The position numbers and the translations under genes were made by a program. The notes beneath the pieces are model-generated. The model did no database searches. It saw nothing but the letters and a program-made list of their open reading frames with translations, and was not told the DNA's origin. From Dipylidium caninum (lineage: Eukaryota; Platyhelminthes; Cestoda; Cyclophyllidea; Dipylidiidae), in contig QEYB01001401.1 in the NCBI GenBank assembly GCA_017562135.1, positions 1 through 64,000 of the forward strand: a DNA stretch of 64,000 bases, written 5' to 3'. How positions within the stretch are numbered: the stretch's first letter is position 1; every line of letters starts with the position of its first letter. Shown here piece after piece: positions 1 to 11,574 of the stretch.

Positions 1-837
1 CGCAAAAGCTAAAGCTTCCCCCCCCCCCTCCCCCCAGGTGAAGTGAGGCGGCACACTGCAGCGATAGAGATTCTCCCGGGACCAGCGTGAGGCTGATTGG
101 CGGCGATACTCCTCGCTAAGGTGGCTTGAAATGCGACATTTACTCTGTCGGGAGTTGATGGCACTTAACACTGTTCACTGTCAGCTGCCTCCCTTCCCAT
201 TGCCCGCTGCTCACTCCGGTCTCGGTGGCCTCTGTGCCCGAGCGTCGAAGTCGTACGTGTCTGACCCGAACGACGTCCACAAAGCCTTCCATCCTTTGTC
301 ATGGAATTCCCCGTCCGCGGACGATGCAGGCGGTGAAAAATATGCCGAGGCTTAAACCACACCGACACACCACATCACCCACGGCCAAGGGATGACGACC
401 GGTGCAAGTCCTCAAAGTATGTTCAGGTCCTTGGTCTTCTCCTGCGACCCTTATGACAGACCTGGGGTGGCTTTTTTGTTAACCATTTATACAAAAGGCA
501 AGAAGAGCTACTTTTCGCGGTTTCAGCCATGGAAACGGGATAATGGTGTTGCCTTCACCATTTACAGCCTATTGGCCAACTATGAGCTAATTGGGTGCCT
601 TTCAGTCGGTGGTTTGCCTGCTTCTCATCTTTAAGCCTGGTCAATCTCTATCATTGGGCCTATCACTCAATAATGAACTAGAACGGCCTTCTGGTAGCGT
701 TCGGCGGTGGCCTCTATTTAAGCACCGACTGAGGCCACAAAAGTCCTCAACATCACAGAAGGCGGAGTGAACTGGTGTGTGCTGGTGCGGTGCTAATCGT
801 GAAACATTTTCTCTCGCTCTACTAGAACAACATTACA
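1..837. other. Intergenic sequence, no supportable gene
   Basis: A run of C interrupted by one T lies near positions 18-35. Short ORFs exist on both strands, but none shows splice-signal continuity, a recognisable domain or a signal peptide. The last part lies just upstream of the decayed tetraspanin T0 and may hold its former promoter, but I see no clear TATA box there. Confidence 0.5.
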
Positions 838-2415
838 ATGGGCTGCGCGCAACAACAATTCGCATCTTCTTGCTCTCCTCAACCTTGTCCTCTTCGTAAG
901 TCGGTGGCGGCTGACGCGGAGACCACCGTTTCACACATCAACGTCGCATCCCCGTGGGCGGCTCCATCTGTCCCGTTTTAGATCGCCTTTATCGCCGTTC
1001 TGGTGTGGTCGGATGCCTACTGAAGTTCGACTCCGCCTTTCGATTACCGACAGTGCTGCGAAAGATAGCCCCACGTCAGTGGCTGGGACCGGTGTTTAGT
1101 GGACGGCGGGGATGGTCACAATAGTCCAACACTACGGAATGTAAGGTCGGCTATTGGTAACAGGCTTTTTAAAATTGTGTCTCTTTAACGGTGGAAATCA
1201 CACCGCTGAAGCGACGGCTTGTCGTTTCGAGAACCTGGCGCTGACTTCACGTCCTCCCAGCCAGCCATCTCCGTCACCCTCATCACGCTCCTCGAGGCTT
1301 CGTCGTCGCAGGCATCGCTGCTCTCCTCGGTGTTATCTGGCCCTCTTCTGCTGCAAAGTCCGCTTCCTACGGGGATTGTGAGTGACTGCAGCTGTCTCCT
1401 TACTTTGATCTAAAAGGCGACCAAGTCCCGAGATTATTTTCTGGAACCTCCTCTCCGCTTTCATTTAAGTAACATCTTCCTTGTCTCCCTGCTCTGCATC
1501 GGTCGAATTGGTGCTTATGATTTACATCTTCGCCATTCCCGGAAACGTAAGTTACTTTTCCTCTAATGTCCAGCGGTTTGGGCATGCGAAAGCCATCCAT
1601 TGTCTAGCCGGCCATCCAATTGCGGCCCTGTAGTTGATGAAAACCCCTCAACAATGTGATGGATAAATCGTTGAAAGGAGTATGGGAAGGGCGGTGCACT
1701 AAGCGACGCCTCCATCATCGATGTGGAACGCAATCGGCTTTGGTGAGTTGTTCGCCTCATCGTAAAATGCCATGACTTCGCACGCGTAGCCCGTGCAATA
1801 ATCTCTCCTCTCCGTCCAGAGCGACGACGTATTCTGCTGCGGTTACAACGGATACCAAGACTTTGACGAGTTGCTCCGTAAGAATTACCCAATTTCCTCG
1901 CTCTCTTCTGCCCTCGTGTTTACCCTCTAATTCTTCCTGAGGGAAGATGAAGAGTTGACTTTTGTACCGCTTGACTTTTGGCCGCATTGCAGCACCGCAC
2001 TACTACCGCCTCGGCTTGCTGCAATAAAAACTTTAGGCCAAATAATCGAAAAGCGGGACGGTCGCAGCCGTGCGAACTGGCCGAGGGAGCGGCAGCAACT
2101 GGCGGTGAGTGGGTGTAAGACAGCAAGAATTATTAGATTTCTTATCGACTCGTACAAGGGCTACTTTATCGGGGTGTCCTGCGGGGGCCTGCTAATCTTC
2201 GTGTGACAGGCGTTCGTAAGTGAAAATTGAGGAAAAATTCTATACTCGTTTCTTTTGTTTTTACTTTGGTTACCCCACTATGGAGGCGATGGAAACAGGC
2301 TTAAGTCGCGCGTCCCAATGCAAATAATGAATTGTGTTTTCCTCGTCCTTTAGCTTTCGTCCTCATTGTCATGTCGGTGCTTTGCAAGAGCTGGCGACCG
2401 AAGCACGACGCATGA
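838..2415 (+). pseudogene. Tetraspanin T0, decayed copy
   Basis: A relic of a four-pass tetraspanin at the head of the array. Pieces matching the exons of T1 lie in order: exon 1 838-895 (donor GTAAGT, 5 nt shorter than in paralogues), exon 2 982 to about 1090, exon 3 1261-1377 (13 nt too long), exon 4a 1471-1546, exon 5 about 1636-1742, the CCG exon 1820-1877, exon 7 1993 to about 2215, and terminal exon 2354-2415. The CCG exon reads cleanly as VFCCGYNGYQDFD, the tetraspanin signature of the large extracellular loop. Exon 5 keeps a MWNAI remnant of the paralogues' LWNVI. Exons 1, 2 and 3 carry frame-shifting length changes, exon 7 meets stops in the frame its neighbours impose, and the fourth membrane segment is cut by TGA at about 2205. 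Like T1, it has the extra intron after the third membrane segment. A divergent working gene with different splicing is the alternative; several independent breaks make that unlikely. Confidence 0.72.
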
Positions 2416-5400
2416 GGCACACACGCGACTGTCTCTTCCCCGACTCTGCAGTTCGACTTGGCCCTCTCGTTCCACATCTGGCCAAACTACGCAGATGTAC
2501 GAGAGGTGTGAGGTCTTTCCAGCACCAAAATGTAATTGTATTTACCAGGAAGAAAATAAAGAACATTCTCCCCTTTCTTTTGTCGTTTTAAAGAGTTGGT
2601 TAGGGGAATGTAGGTGGAGGAAGAAAAGCAGGCGGCCACGCGTATTAAATCCCCACGGACTGTGGAGATGGGAAAAGAAAGGCGATTTTTTTCGTCCGAA
2701 GAACAGGTACACACAAAAGAAAAGATCCACACAGCTTAAAAACTCGCGGGAGCGGAGACAAGACAGTGTGGGAACTTCGACACTAACATCCACGGGTTGA
2801 GGGGCGGTCAAGCTGCAACCTGCCATGCGTCGATGGAACTGGCGCTGGTTAGTCAAGCTGAATTCGCGCGAAAGAGAGGAATCAAGGTGGGCAATTTGGG
2901 GCTTTGGAAATTTGGCTGTCAAACTGCAGTTTCGAAGAAGGCTGAGGATGATGCGTCGGGGGAGGAGGGCGACATCGCTGTCAAAATGGAAGGGAAGCAA
3001 ATGACGAAAGCTGGCCTACTAGAGATTCTAGTGTGGATGAGTTTTGCGTCGGGCGAGAGCGACTGCGCATTTCGCGTTGCATCACTCGACCCGAAAGAAA
3101 GTCTCAGCTCAGTACGCAACCAAATGCAAAAACGTCAGCGGCAGACGGAAAAACGCAAGGCGTGTTCATCTACTTCGTGTTTATCTTTACATTTACAATT
3201 CGCCATTCGTCTGGTTTACGATAGCGTAGTTTGAAAAAAGTCGAGTAGCAAAGACTCATTGCGTAGATCAAATAGGAAGACAAAGAGAATGCTTATGTGA
3301 GGAATAAGGGAGTCGGACTGAAGATGCGGCTGACCACACCAGGCGAATGAGTGTGCCAGTGGGAATGTGGCCACACAAAATTGGAGGGGAGGAGGCAGCC
3401 GGTTGATGCCGATTTGCCAGAGTGCATGGCAGGCGGAGTGGTCAGTTTTTGTGGCGAGGAGAAGAGAAAGGATGGACCTGTTGCGAAACGGGCGGCGGAC
3501 GACGCGGTAAGGCGAGGGCCGAGGGGCGAAGGGGCTGAGGGGCGAGGGGGCGGGGCGACGAGAGCAGATGTAGAAGGGGAGACAGTCGGACTGGCGGGAG
3601 AGGGGAGAGAATGAACGTGGGAGGTGGTGATTGGCAACTGGTGACCACATCGACTGCGCTCATGACGTCGTGGGGCGGAGAATTCTTCTTGCACCACTTC
3701 TGCATGAATGCCTGTCAGCTAAGCGTGGTGAGGTCAAAAAGTTGAGAGCTTCCACTTCGTTTCACACAGCCACTCATCTCGTCTCGCAACCGTCGCCTTT
3801 GTATACTCACCGTGTTTCTCCTCTTCACTTGGCATCTCTTCGCGCCATTCCGACTGCCGCAGCTCTCCAAACACGTCTAAACTCATTTCGCAGTCGCGAG
3901 TGCGCTGCCCAGCGGCTGGTGCTCAGCAAGCAACGACCACGACAAGCCGAGTTTGCCTTTGTGGGAGGAGGCAGGGAAGCGGAAATGCGGCGAGGGTTGT
4001 GGCGCCACGTCAGTGGCGAGAGCGTAGAGGTGGTGAGGTGAGGTGAGGTGAGGGAGTGAAGGAAAATGGGTGACGGGTAGTGGGGAAGGAAGGCGAGTGA
4101 CTGGGTGACGTGCTGAACAGCGTGGTGTGAGAGGTTGAGTTGGAGGACAAATTATCCAGCGCCTACACTCCGCTGCGTGTCGTGTCGAGATGTGGCGTCA
4201 GACGTGTGACGACTTAGATGGAGGTGGTTAATCAGTTCGTGCGTGTGTTCTCTCAGTCGGCGTCGTGTCAGCGCAATGCCAAGGTTCTACGGAGTAGGCG
4301 GAATTTCGTCGATTGAGGGTGAACTCTCGTTGGATGTGTTTTATTGGGCGACTGTCTCCTCGGTGGCACGAGAAGACTTGCTTCCAGTCATCAGGAGGAG
4401 ATTGTTCGTGGGGGGTGGGGGTGGGGGTTTGGGAGGGGGAGGGGGCGTGGTTTGGTGTGGTGTGGTGTGGTGTGGTCGCGAGCGAGGTGTTGCGTGTGCG
4501 AGAGACGCGAGAAAATGACTGAGAATGGAGTGGAAAAGGCATTTTCGTCTGAGTGGCCACGGTGTGGACTGGCGCGAAGACTCCTTTGTGTGGCAGCTGT
4601 GTTCGTGTGGGATGAACGAAGTCCTTTGCTGTTTGCACGCGATTCCGTGAATGACGACGTTCTCCTCAAGCCACGCGCCACCGAAGGCACTGGGAGTACC
4701 GTGGGGAGAGCAGGTTGGTCACACTCCACTCAATTCCACGTGAACGCGGTCGTCGGGACGAAGGATTTTTGCACCAGTGGGAGAGAGGTCAGTGGAGAGC
4801 TGGAGAAACGTCCCTTCGTGTTGCACTGTCTCGCCTCAGGCTCATACGACGTAGTGGAAGGTGGTGTGTGGCAATGACGCCTCGCCGACTGGCGAAGCGT
4901 TGCTTTAAACGCTCGGAGAGAGGCGCGTGCCCGCGTCTGGGAAGTGCGGCGTCACACTAATCCCCTCCACCTTCACCGAGTATCCACTTCCCTTGTCGAC
5001 CATTGGCAGCGTTGCTTTTCTGCGTCACAGCCCACTGTGAGCTTGTTGAGAGGACTCGAGTGGAGGCGGGAGCTACTCTGCTTCTGCTTCAGGAGACGAG
5101 GAGACGAGGCGACGTGCCAGCGGTGCGGGCATCTCCTCACAACCTCCCACCTCTCACCCCTCACCTCTCTCACGGCGCTCTACGGGGCTTGAGGGGGAGC
5201 GGAGCTGAGCGGAGTGGGCGGAGGTGGGGCGGAGTGGGCGGAGCCACGAAGACTTCTGCTTGCCAGCCAACTGCATCGCCTCATTGGGGCTGTGACGGAG
5301 AAGCTACTTACTCGTGTGAGTAGCGACGCAGTGTGGCTTGGCGTTTTGGCGGATTATCGTTTCTGCCACGCAGAAGGCAGCGCCGCATGTCTTCGTGAAA

Positions 5401-8400
5401 GGCCGCACGAGAACATAGCACACTGCCACTCTTCCTCATTGTCTTCTTGCTCTTCTCCTTCTTCTTTCTTGTGCACACCCCCCCCCTGCTTCCTCCTCAG
5501 CTCCATCGAGGCTGTGTGCATTTTCGTGACGAGGTGGTTGGGCATCATCGACGCCCGAAAGTGATACATTTGGTTGAAAGCGTCTTTTTATAAGCCTAAA
5601 CAGCTTCCGGCTGGGCACAGTCGGCGTGGCGGTGAGAGGGAGAGTCCGGATTTTGCCCCGCCGTGTGATCACGGCGTGACGTGTTAAGGAGAGCGCGGCA
5701 AGTGGGTGTGTGTGGGTGGGTGCTGGACGGCAAGTGTCCACCTACGTAGCCTTCGTGTGTCTCCACCACCCTCGGGCCTCCGGGTGTCCTTTGACAGTGA
5801 ATGAATGAGCTGAACGCTTTGTTTCATTTTTTAGGTTTACATGGCATTTCGGTGGCCGCTTGAGTAGGTGAAAAGACCATTGTCATTCCTCTGGCGAGTC
5901 AAGGATTGTCATAAATGCACGGCGAAGTGTAGCGGAGCGTTATTCTGACGTAAATGAAGTTTCAAGTTTGCTTTTGACCTCCTTTCAATTACCTTTAATG
6001 AAGACAAGTCCTTGCGCTTTTGCCTGCAGCATTACCTCCTCATCGCCGATCCCGGTAGTCCTACGGTCGGCTTTTCCTCGTCTGGAAGGTGAGTTAGTCT
6101 TGCCTTTATCAAAAACTCTTGCGCGAGAAAATCTGCTTCTGCTCCCACCCCTCGGATTACGCATTTGCTTCCAGACGAGACTCTTCCTGCGAAGCTTTGG
6201 TTTGTCGTAGAACAACTCCAATGCTGTTGCAGTGTGGTCTTCCGCCTCGCCAGCGGTGATTTGCGCCAAGACGCCTCCTTAACTCTACCTCGTCGCTACG
6301 CTGTTTCGAGGATAAGGGATCCGCGGGTAGCCAGAAAATTCACCCCCTCTCAATAAATTGCGATCGTGAATGAGGTATTTTCGCCACCTCATGGAGGGAA
6401 ACCGGCCCCAAACTCGGAGCTAATTGTCCCTTGTCACACACGCGAGGGAATTACCGAGTCTGCTGATTCGATGCCTTCTCGAGCGGGACACAGTTTAGTT
6501 GAACCGCGTGAAGCCGCAGACCACGTCGACTGGCTGATGGCGTCAGTAGACCATTGAAGAGGCTCCAAGCGGTGGGGTCGTTGTGATTGGCGAAAGCAAC
6601 GACGTGGACGCGAGGAACACACGAACTGATGGTTGATGAGACACCACACCCAATTCACTGAGTAGAAATTTTGCCTGTCAGACGAGATTGAAGGAAGGGG
6701 AGACGTCTACTCGCCGTCCACTCCCCCCGAAACCCGCTTTTCCTGCACGAACAGGCTTCACAGCCTCTTCCCCTTCTCATTCGAAGAAAAGGGATTTTGA
6801 CGAATGTAGAGGCAGGCAAAAGAGTAACCTGCCAAGTCACCCCGTCGAGAAGGATGACGACTTGGGGAGCATAGCGCAAACGGTTGATGAAAAAAAATGG
6901 AAGAACCTTAATAACAAGAATTGTGTCTTTTCTCCACAAGTGGGTAGAAATCGCTCTGCCTCAAGCGTCACTTCAATTAACGTGGAGCTAGCTTATCACC
7001 CGCCTTCACACGGGCTGTGAATTTCCCTTGCAGGAGAGGGGCAGAACAGGCTATCGCGTCGCTGCTCCTTTAATTCCAACAAAACCGTGTTTTTTGACTT
7101 GTGGCCACACGCTCTCCACGCCGTCCTTCGCCCTCCAAGTCAATACCGTGGGGGCAGGAAGGATGATTTCGACAGGTGACCGACGGTTTGGCTACAGACG
7201 GACTACACAGGGTTTATTCCCACCAGATAGGAGAATTTACTCTCAGGGGCCACGACTAGCTGCCGAACTTTCAACTTGTCCTACCGTAAACGGCGGTGGG
7301 AGGAGATCACAACATTAGGTGCCCCAAGTTGGGCGGACGGATTTCTCGGACAATAACGATTGCACAGTACTTCGTCGCCTCGGGAGAGGATACATTGCGT
7401 CTCCACTTGCCTGCCTGAGAGTAGCAAGAAATGGATACACTCGATGGGTACACAATTGCGCTCTACTTTCACTCCTCTCCTCGTGACATCGGCGTATTTA
7501 AGGGAGGTGCTAATTGAGGGCAGTCACAGCAACACGAGGTGACGGGTAAGACTCTTTTCTCCCCAACTTGCCCCATTTCCTTGCCTAAGGCGGTCATAGT
7601 CCCCAAAATTCTCGCCTTTTGTGTCATGTGTTGCGTCTGGACGACGTAACGGCGAATTCTTGTAAATGCTCATGCAATCGTGTAAGATTTTACTGTATTG
7701 CGTTTGGGATTGTGCCTGTCTGCAGGCCACCGAATCATGGAGGGGAGCAGAAAGCAGCCCTCACTCCCTTCGAGGAAGGTTTGAAGGTGACCGGTAGGCG
7801 CGACCACCCTACCGCCCGCATGAACGCCACTGAGGTAGATGTGAATGAGTTTCCTGGTTTTTTTCCCCATTTTTTTCTTTTCTTGCGTCACCTACAATGC
7901 GAATGCTCCAATGGCGTGGGGAAGGAAACACGCTCGGCGGTAAGGTACAGTCGTGGGTGACACTTCCGACGCCTGTCACAGGACGAAGGTCATAGAGGCC
8001 GCACTGGCGCTGATGAAAGGCGCCATTCCCTCCAGTGCTTGCTATTACCGCTCAGAGTATTTAATATTCTCTATTACGTTTTAAGTGATCGTTCAACTGG
8101 TAGGGCTTTTGCCACACCATGAAAATATTCACGTAATCACCATAACGATGACCTTGAGAGCGCGAGAGGCGATTGGTTGAGAGGAGAAAACGGAAGCCTA
8201 CGCCTTAAGATGGTATAGCAACCACAGAAATTTGCTTCATTAATGCAGTTGAGAGTTGGAGAAGTTGATGCCTTGTAGGTAAGCCATATACTTAACAATG
8301 CGTCCTTATCTCACCTTCGTGATGGGAAAAGTAAAATTAAACCTCCCACTTTCCTTTCTCTATTTGGCGTAAGTGTAATTTCTGAATGCATTAAGGAGAG

Positions 8401-8850
8401 GTGGACTTATTCACTCCATCTTCTCTTGCCTTTTGGGAATTTAAGCAAATGAAGTCCGCCTCCTTCGCCACCCCCTCTTCGGTGGCTACGACTCAGACGA
8501 TGAGATTGGCGTTGGGCTACCGCCTTGTGTGAGCATGGTGAGAGAAGTGATAGTGGCACAGTTACATGGGGCGCTCAGAAGTGGTGGAACCTCGTCGCAG
8601 GAGCATCACTTCACCACGGAATTGCACACATGATGAAAATGCTACGCCTCCGATAGGTTGACGCGGTTGAGCCTCAGGCCACTTTACTCACACCAGAGTG
8701 GAACGCACCAAAGCCACCGGCCCCTTATTAAAAACACCTCCTCAGCGTTCTGTTTTAATTTCAAAGTTTTTTCTTCAACGGGTTCTAACGTGAGGCAACA
8801 GGTCATCATATTACGTGTCCATCCGCTCTTCTCTTCCGCCAATAGGAAAG
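2416..8850. other. Long intergenic stretch with a GC-rich core
   Basis: No gene could be supported between T0 and T1. The 3.3-5.4 kb part is GC-rich and is open in several frames on both strands, as expected when stop codons are rare. It contains a GGTGA repeat at about 4031-4051, a G-rich tract at 4408-4445 and a GGTGT array at 4453-4476. From 5.8 to 8.8 kb the composition is closer to the rest of the window. The T1 promoter should lie in the last few hundred bases, but no convincing TATA box was found. Confidence 0.5.
4408..4476 (+). repeat. G-rich tract followed by GGTGT array
   Basis: Five or more runs of at least four G separated by single bases occupy about 4408-4445, a pattern able to form a G-quadruplex on the + strand. 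Directly after it the pentamer GGTGT repeats about four to five times. A near-identical GGTGT array occurs at 47618-47637, so this may be a common simple repeat of the genome. Confidence 0.7.
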
Positions 8851-11574
8851 ATGCGCAGCCCCCTGCCAACGATTATACGCTTCGTAATTGGACTTCTCAA
8901 CCTCCTCCTCGGGGTGAGTCTCCCCCCGCCGGACATGACGCAAAATGGCGACGACTATTAGGATAACTGAATTATTCTACGCCTCTTGCAGATAGCCTTC
9001 GTCGCCCTTGGCGTCGTCGGTGTTCTCCTTCTCACTAACAAGGACTTCTTGCAGAAATTCACCAACAACTTTTGTGACAACTTCCTCAACGGAGCCACCA
9101 AGGAGCAGGCCAATGAAATGGTTCAATTTGTCCTTAAAACTGATGGTACATTAAATTGTGGTTAACCACGGGGAAAAATAAGGGGAGGAAGAGGAGAACA
9201 CACCCGTTAATGAGGCCGTGAGAATGTCTGTTCTGTATGAAAAAACATTAATCGGAAGGAGTGGAAAACCCCTTCCCATCCACCTGAGACTCATAAAACG
9301 AGGGTTTTAGGGTGAGGTGGTTAATTCCACTGCCCCGCCGCTTTTATTCGCCCCGCACTCCCGGGGACGACGAAGCGGAGGTGGCGGAGGCATCGAACAC
9401 CCACCCAAGAGTCCTTCTAGTCTAATCTGTTATCGGCGTTGATAAGGTTGACAAACGCCCTCTTTGTACTTCCTCCCAGTTCCAATCCCCACGATCTTCA
9501 TCGCAGTCGGCTTCAGCATTGCAGCTCTCTGCGGGATCGGTTTCTTCTCCACCTGTTGTTCGTGCAACCAACTCCTAAAAACTCGTGAGTCTCACCTAAA
9601 TCCAATTGAATAAGTAAAGAAATGGAGACACTTTGAAGGGTATATTGACTCCAACTGCTCTCCATTTTCGTGTTAGCAACTGTTATCAGACAATCCTCCT
9701 CTCCCCGTTCATGCGCTTTTGTTACTTTTTCCTTTTTTCCATTACAGTATGCCGCAATCATGACGGTTATTATTATCGCACAAGTTATCACAACCGGTGT
9801 CATCTTTGGAGTTCCCAATCTGGTGAGTGAAACCTGGAAGTGGTCGCCGTCGGGCACAGGAAACTTGTGTCTGGTGGAAACTTGGCTGAGATCCGAGAGG
9901 GAAGAGGAGCTCCATTTCGCCTCATTTGTATAGGCTCGAAGTCCCCACGGAAGTGGGCGCTCAATATAAGCATGGTTAATCTGGTTGAGGAGAAAATTCG
10001 GATGTCGACTCATTTACGTGTAGAGGCAACAAAGGGGGAGAAGACCTTTTTCTCCTGAATTCCCGCTTAGCTCCAAGTTATTAAAAATCGAGTGAGATAA
10101 GATACACCCGCGCTTTTGCTTTCAAGGCGGCAGTGAAGATGGTCATCCGAACCGTTGAGGGAGGTCTCCGATTACACACACTCGAACGGCTCCCAAACCA
10201 AGCGAAATGAGCTCATCCTTAGACCCACGAGACCTGTAACCTCTCACGCTTTGAGCCCTCACACGTAGCCTTACTCACCGGTCCTCTTTCCTTACATTCG
10301 TAGTACCGAGATGTGGTATTCCGCGGTCTGGGGAAGACCTTATCTTACTACAACCCGGACACTCCCGAGGGCAGGGGACCCGCCAGGCTATGGGATCTCA
10401 TCATGGAGGTAAGTTGCTACGGTTCATGCGACCACTACAGTCACATGAGCTGCTGACGGCAATTCTATTGCCGCTCGAGAAGGATGACGAACGGCGGGCG
10501 CCACTCCACGGTGACTTGCGTCATGGTAAACAAAATTCACCTATTGAGCACACACACACCAAGTGGATTCCCATGTCTCAGGAGGCAGAAAGGCTTCACA
10601 GGGGTACCACATGGCTGACCGCATGATTTATTGCCACTCAGTAGAGTATCTTCGTAGGCGGTAGCTTGGGTAAAGTCTGACGCAATCGCGTGAGTGTGAC
10701 GGGACAAGATTACGGCCACGCTGACATGAGCACAAGTTATTTGTTCTAGTCTCGGGTGTTGGAGAAGTCTTAAACACACTATTTGTCTCTTTTCCCCTTT
10801 AGACGAAGGGTGATATGTGCTGTGGAATGACAGGCGCAGCCGACTTCGAGAAAACGCCATTCAACCCTAGTAAGTGCAATAACCCCACACAACCGTGTTG
10901 ACTTGACTGACTACGCGCGTCGTAGATCACTAAAACAAGGAAATATTTACACAAATATTTGTGTAGATTACTCCACAATTTAATTAATCCAGGCCGGTCC
11001 CAATTTATTTTAATTTTTTTTGTGTTTAAGGACCTTCCAATTATACTACAACTTCGATTCACTAGAATTATGTATGTAAATTTGCCCCTCGGTAGCCCCA
11101 ACTTGGACCTCTGCGTTCCTTGAAGATCTGCGAAATCTTTTAAAGCCTTTTTTTTTCTTCAGAGTGCCCAAGCATTTGTTGCAACACGATCGGCTCTTGC
11201 AATATTAAAAATGCAACACAAATGAATCCGCCGGTAAAAGGGTGCCGCGATAAGATTGCCGGCCTTGCTGACGACTATATGAAGAGGATTCTGGTCATTC
11301 TGCTCGTTGTGATTGCCACTCAGGTAATTTCGAACTCATTTTTCAACCTTGGAATACTATCATTAATTTTGGTAAAGCGAAACAGAATCTGCCCTTAGTT
11401 CTCTCTATTTTATCTGAAAAAGGAGCCACCAATGTATAGAGTTTTGTTATGAAAAGCGAGCTCCTTCCTATCACGGCTTAACGGTTTTACAGTAAGAATT
11501 ATTTTCTCGTGCAGACTCTGCTTGTCTTTCTCACCTACGTGGCACTGAAGTACAAGACCGCCTCTCCAATCTGA
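8851..11574 (+). CDS. Tetraspanin T1 (one-base frameshift in exon 3)
   Basis: Four-pass membrane protein of the tetraspanin family, about 262 residues if the frame is intact. Exons: 8851-8913, 8992-9145, 9480-9584, 9748-9822, 10304-10408, 10803-10869, 11163-11323, 11515-11574, all with GT-AG boundaries. The large extracellular loop carries the CCG motif (MCCGMTG), then a C-x3-CC group, SC and GC: seven cysteines, where T2-T4 have six. The second membrane segment ends in STCCSC. Exon 4 is split by an extra intron; its halves (75 + 105 nt) sum to the 180 nt of the single exon in T3 and T4. Exon 3 is 105 nt where every paralogue has 104: the AAAAA run at 9577-9581 holds one base too many, so the following exons fall out of frame. 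Every other exon is clean, so this is either a sequence error or a very young lesion. The N-terminus (MRSPLP) lacks the MG-C start of T2 and T4. AATAAA at 11999-12004 is a possible but distant 3' signal. Confidence 0.85.

Noticed and set aside
3216..5741. Many overlapping ORFs in the GC-rich block
   Set aside because: Open in most frames on both strands because stop codons are rare at this composition; no domains, signal peptides or splice logic.
9748..9822. Reading T1 exon 4 in the shifted frame imposed by the extra A
   Set aside because: It destroys the third membrane segment and contradicts all paralogues; the extra base is the simpler explanation.
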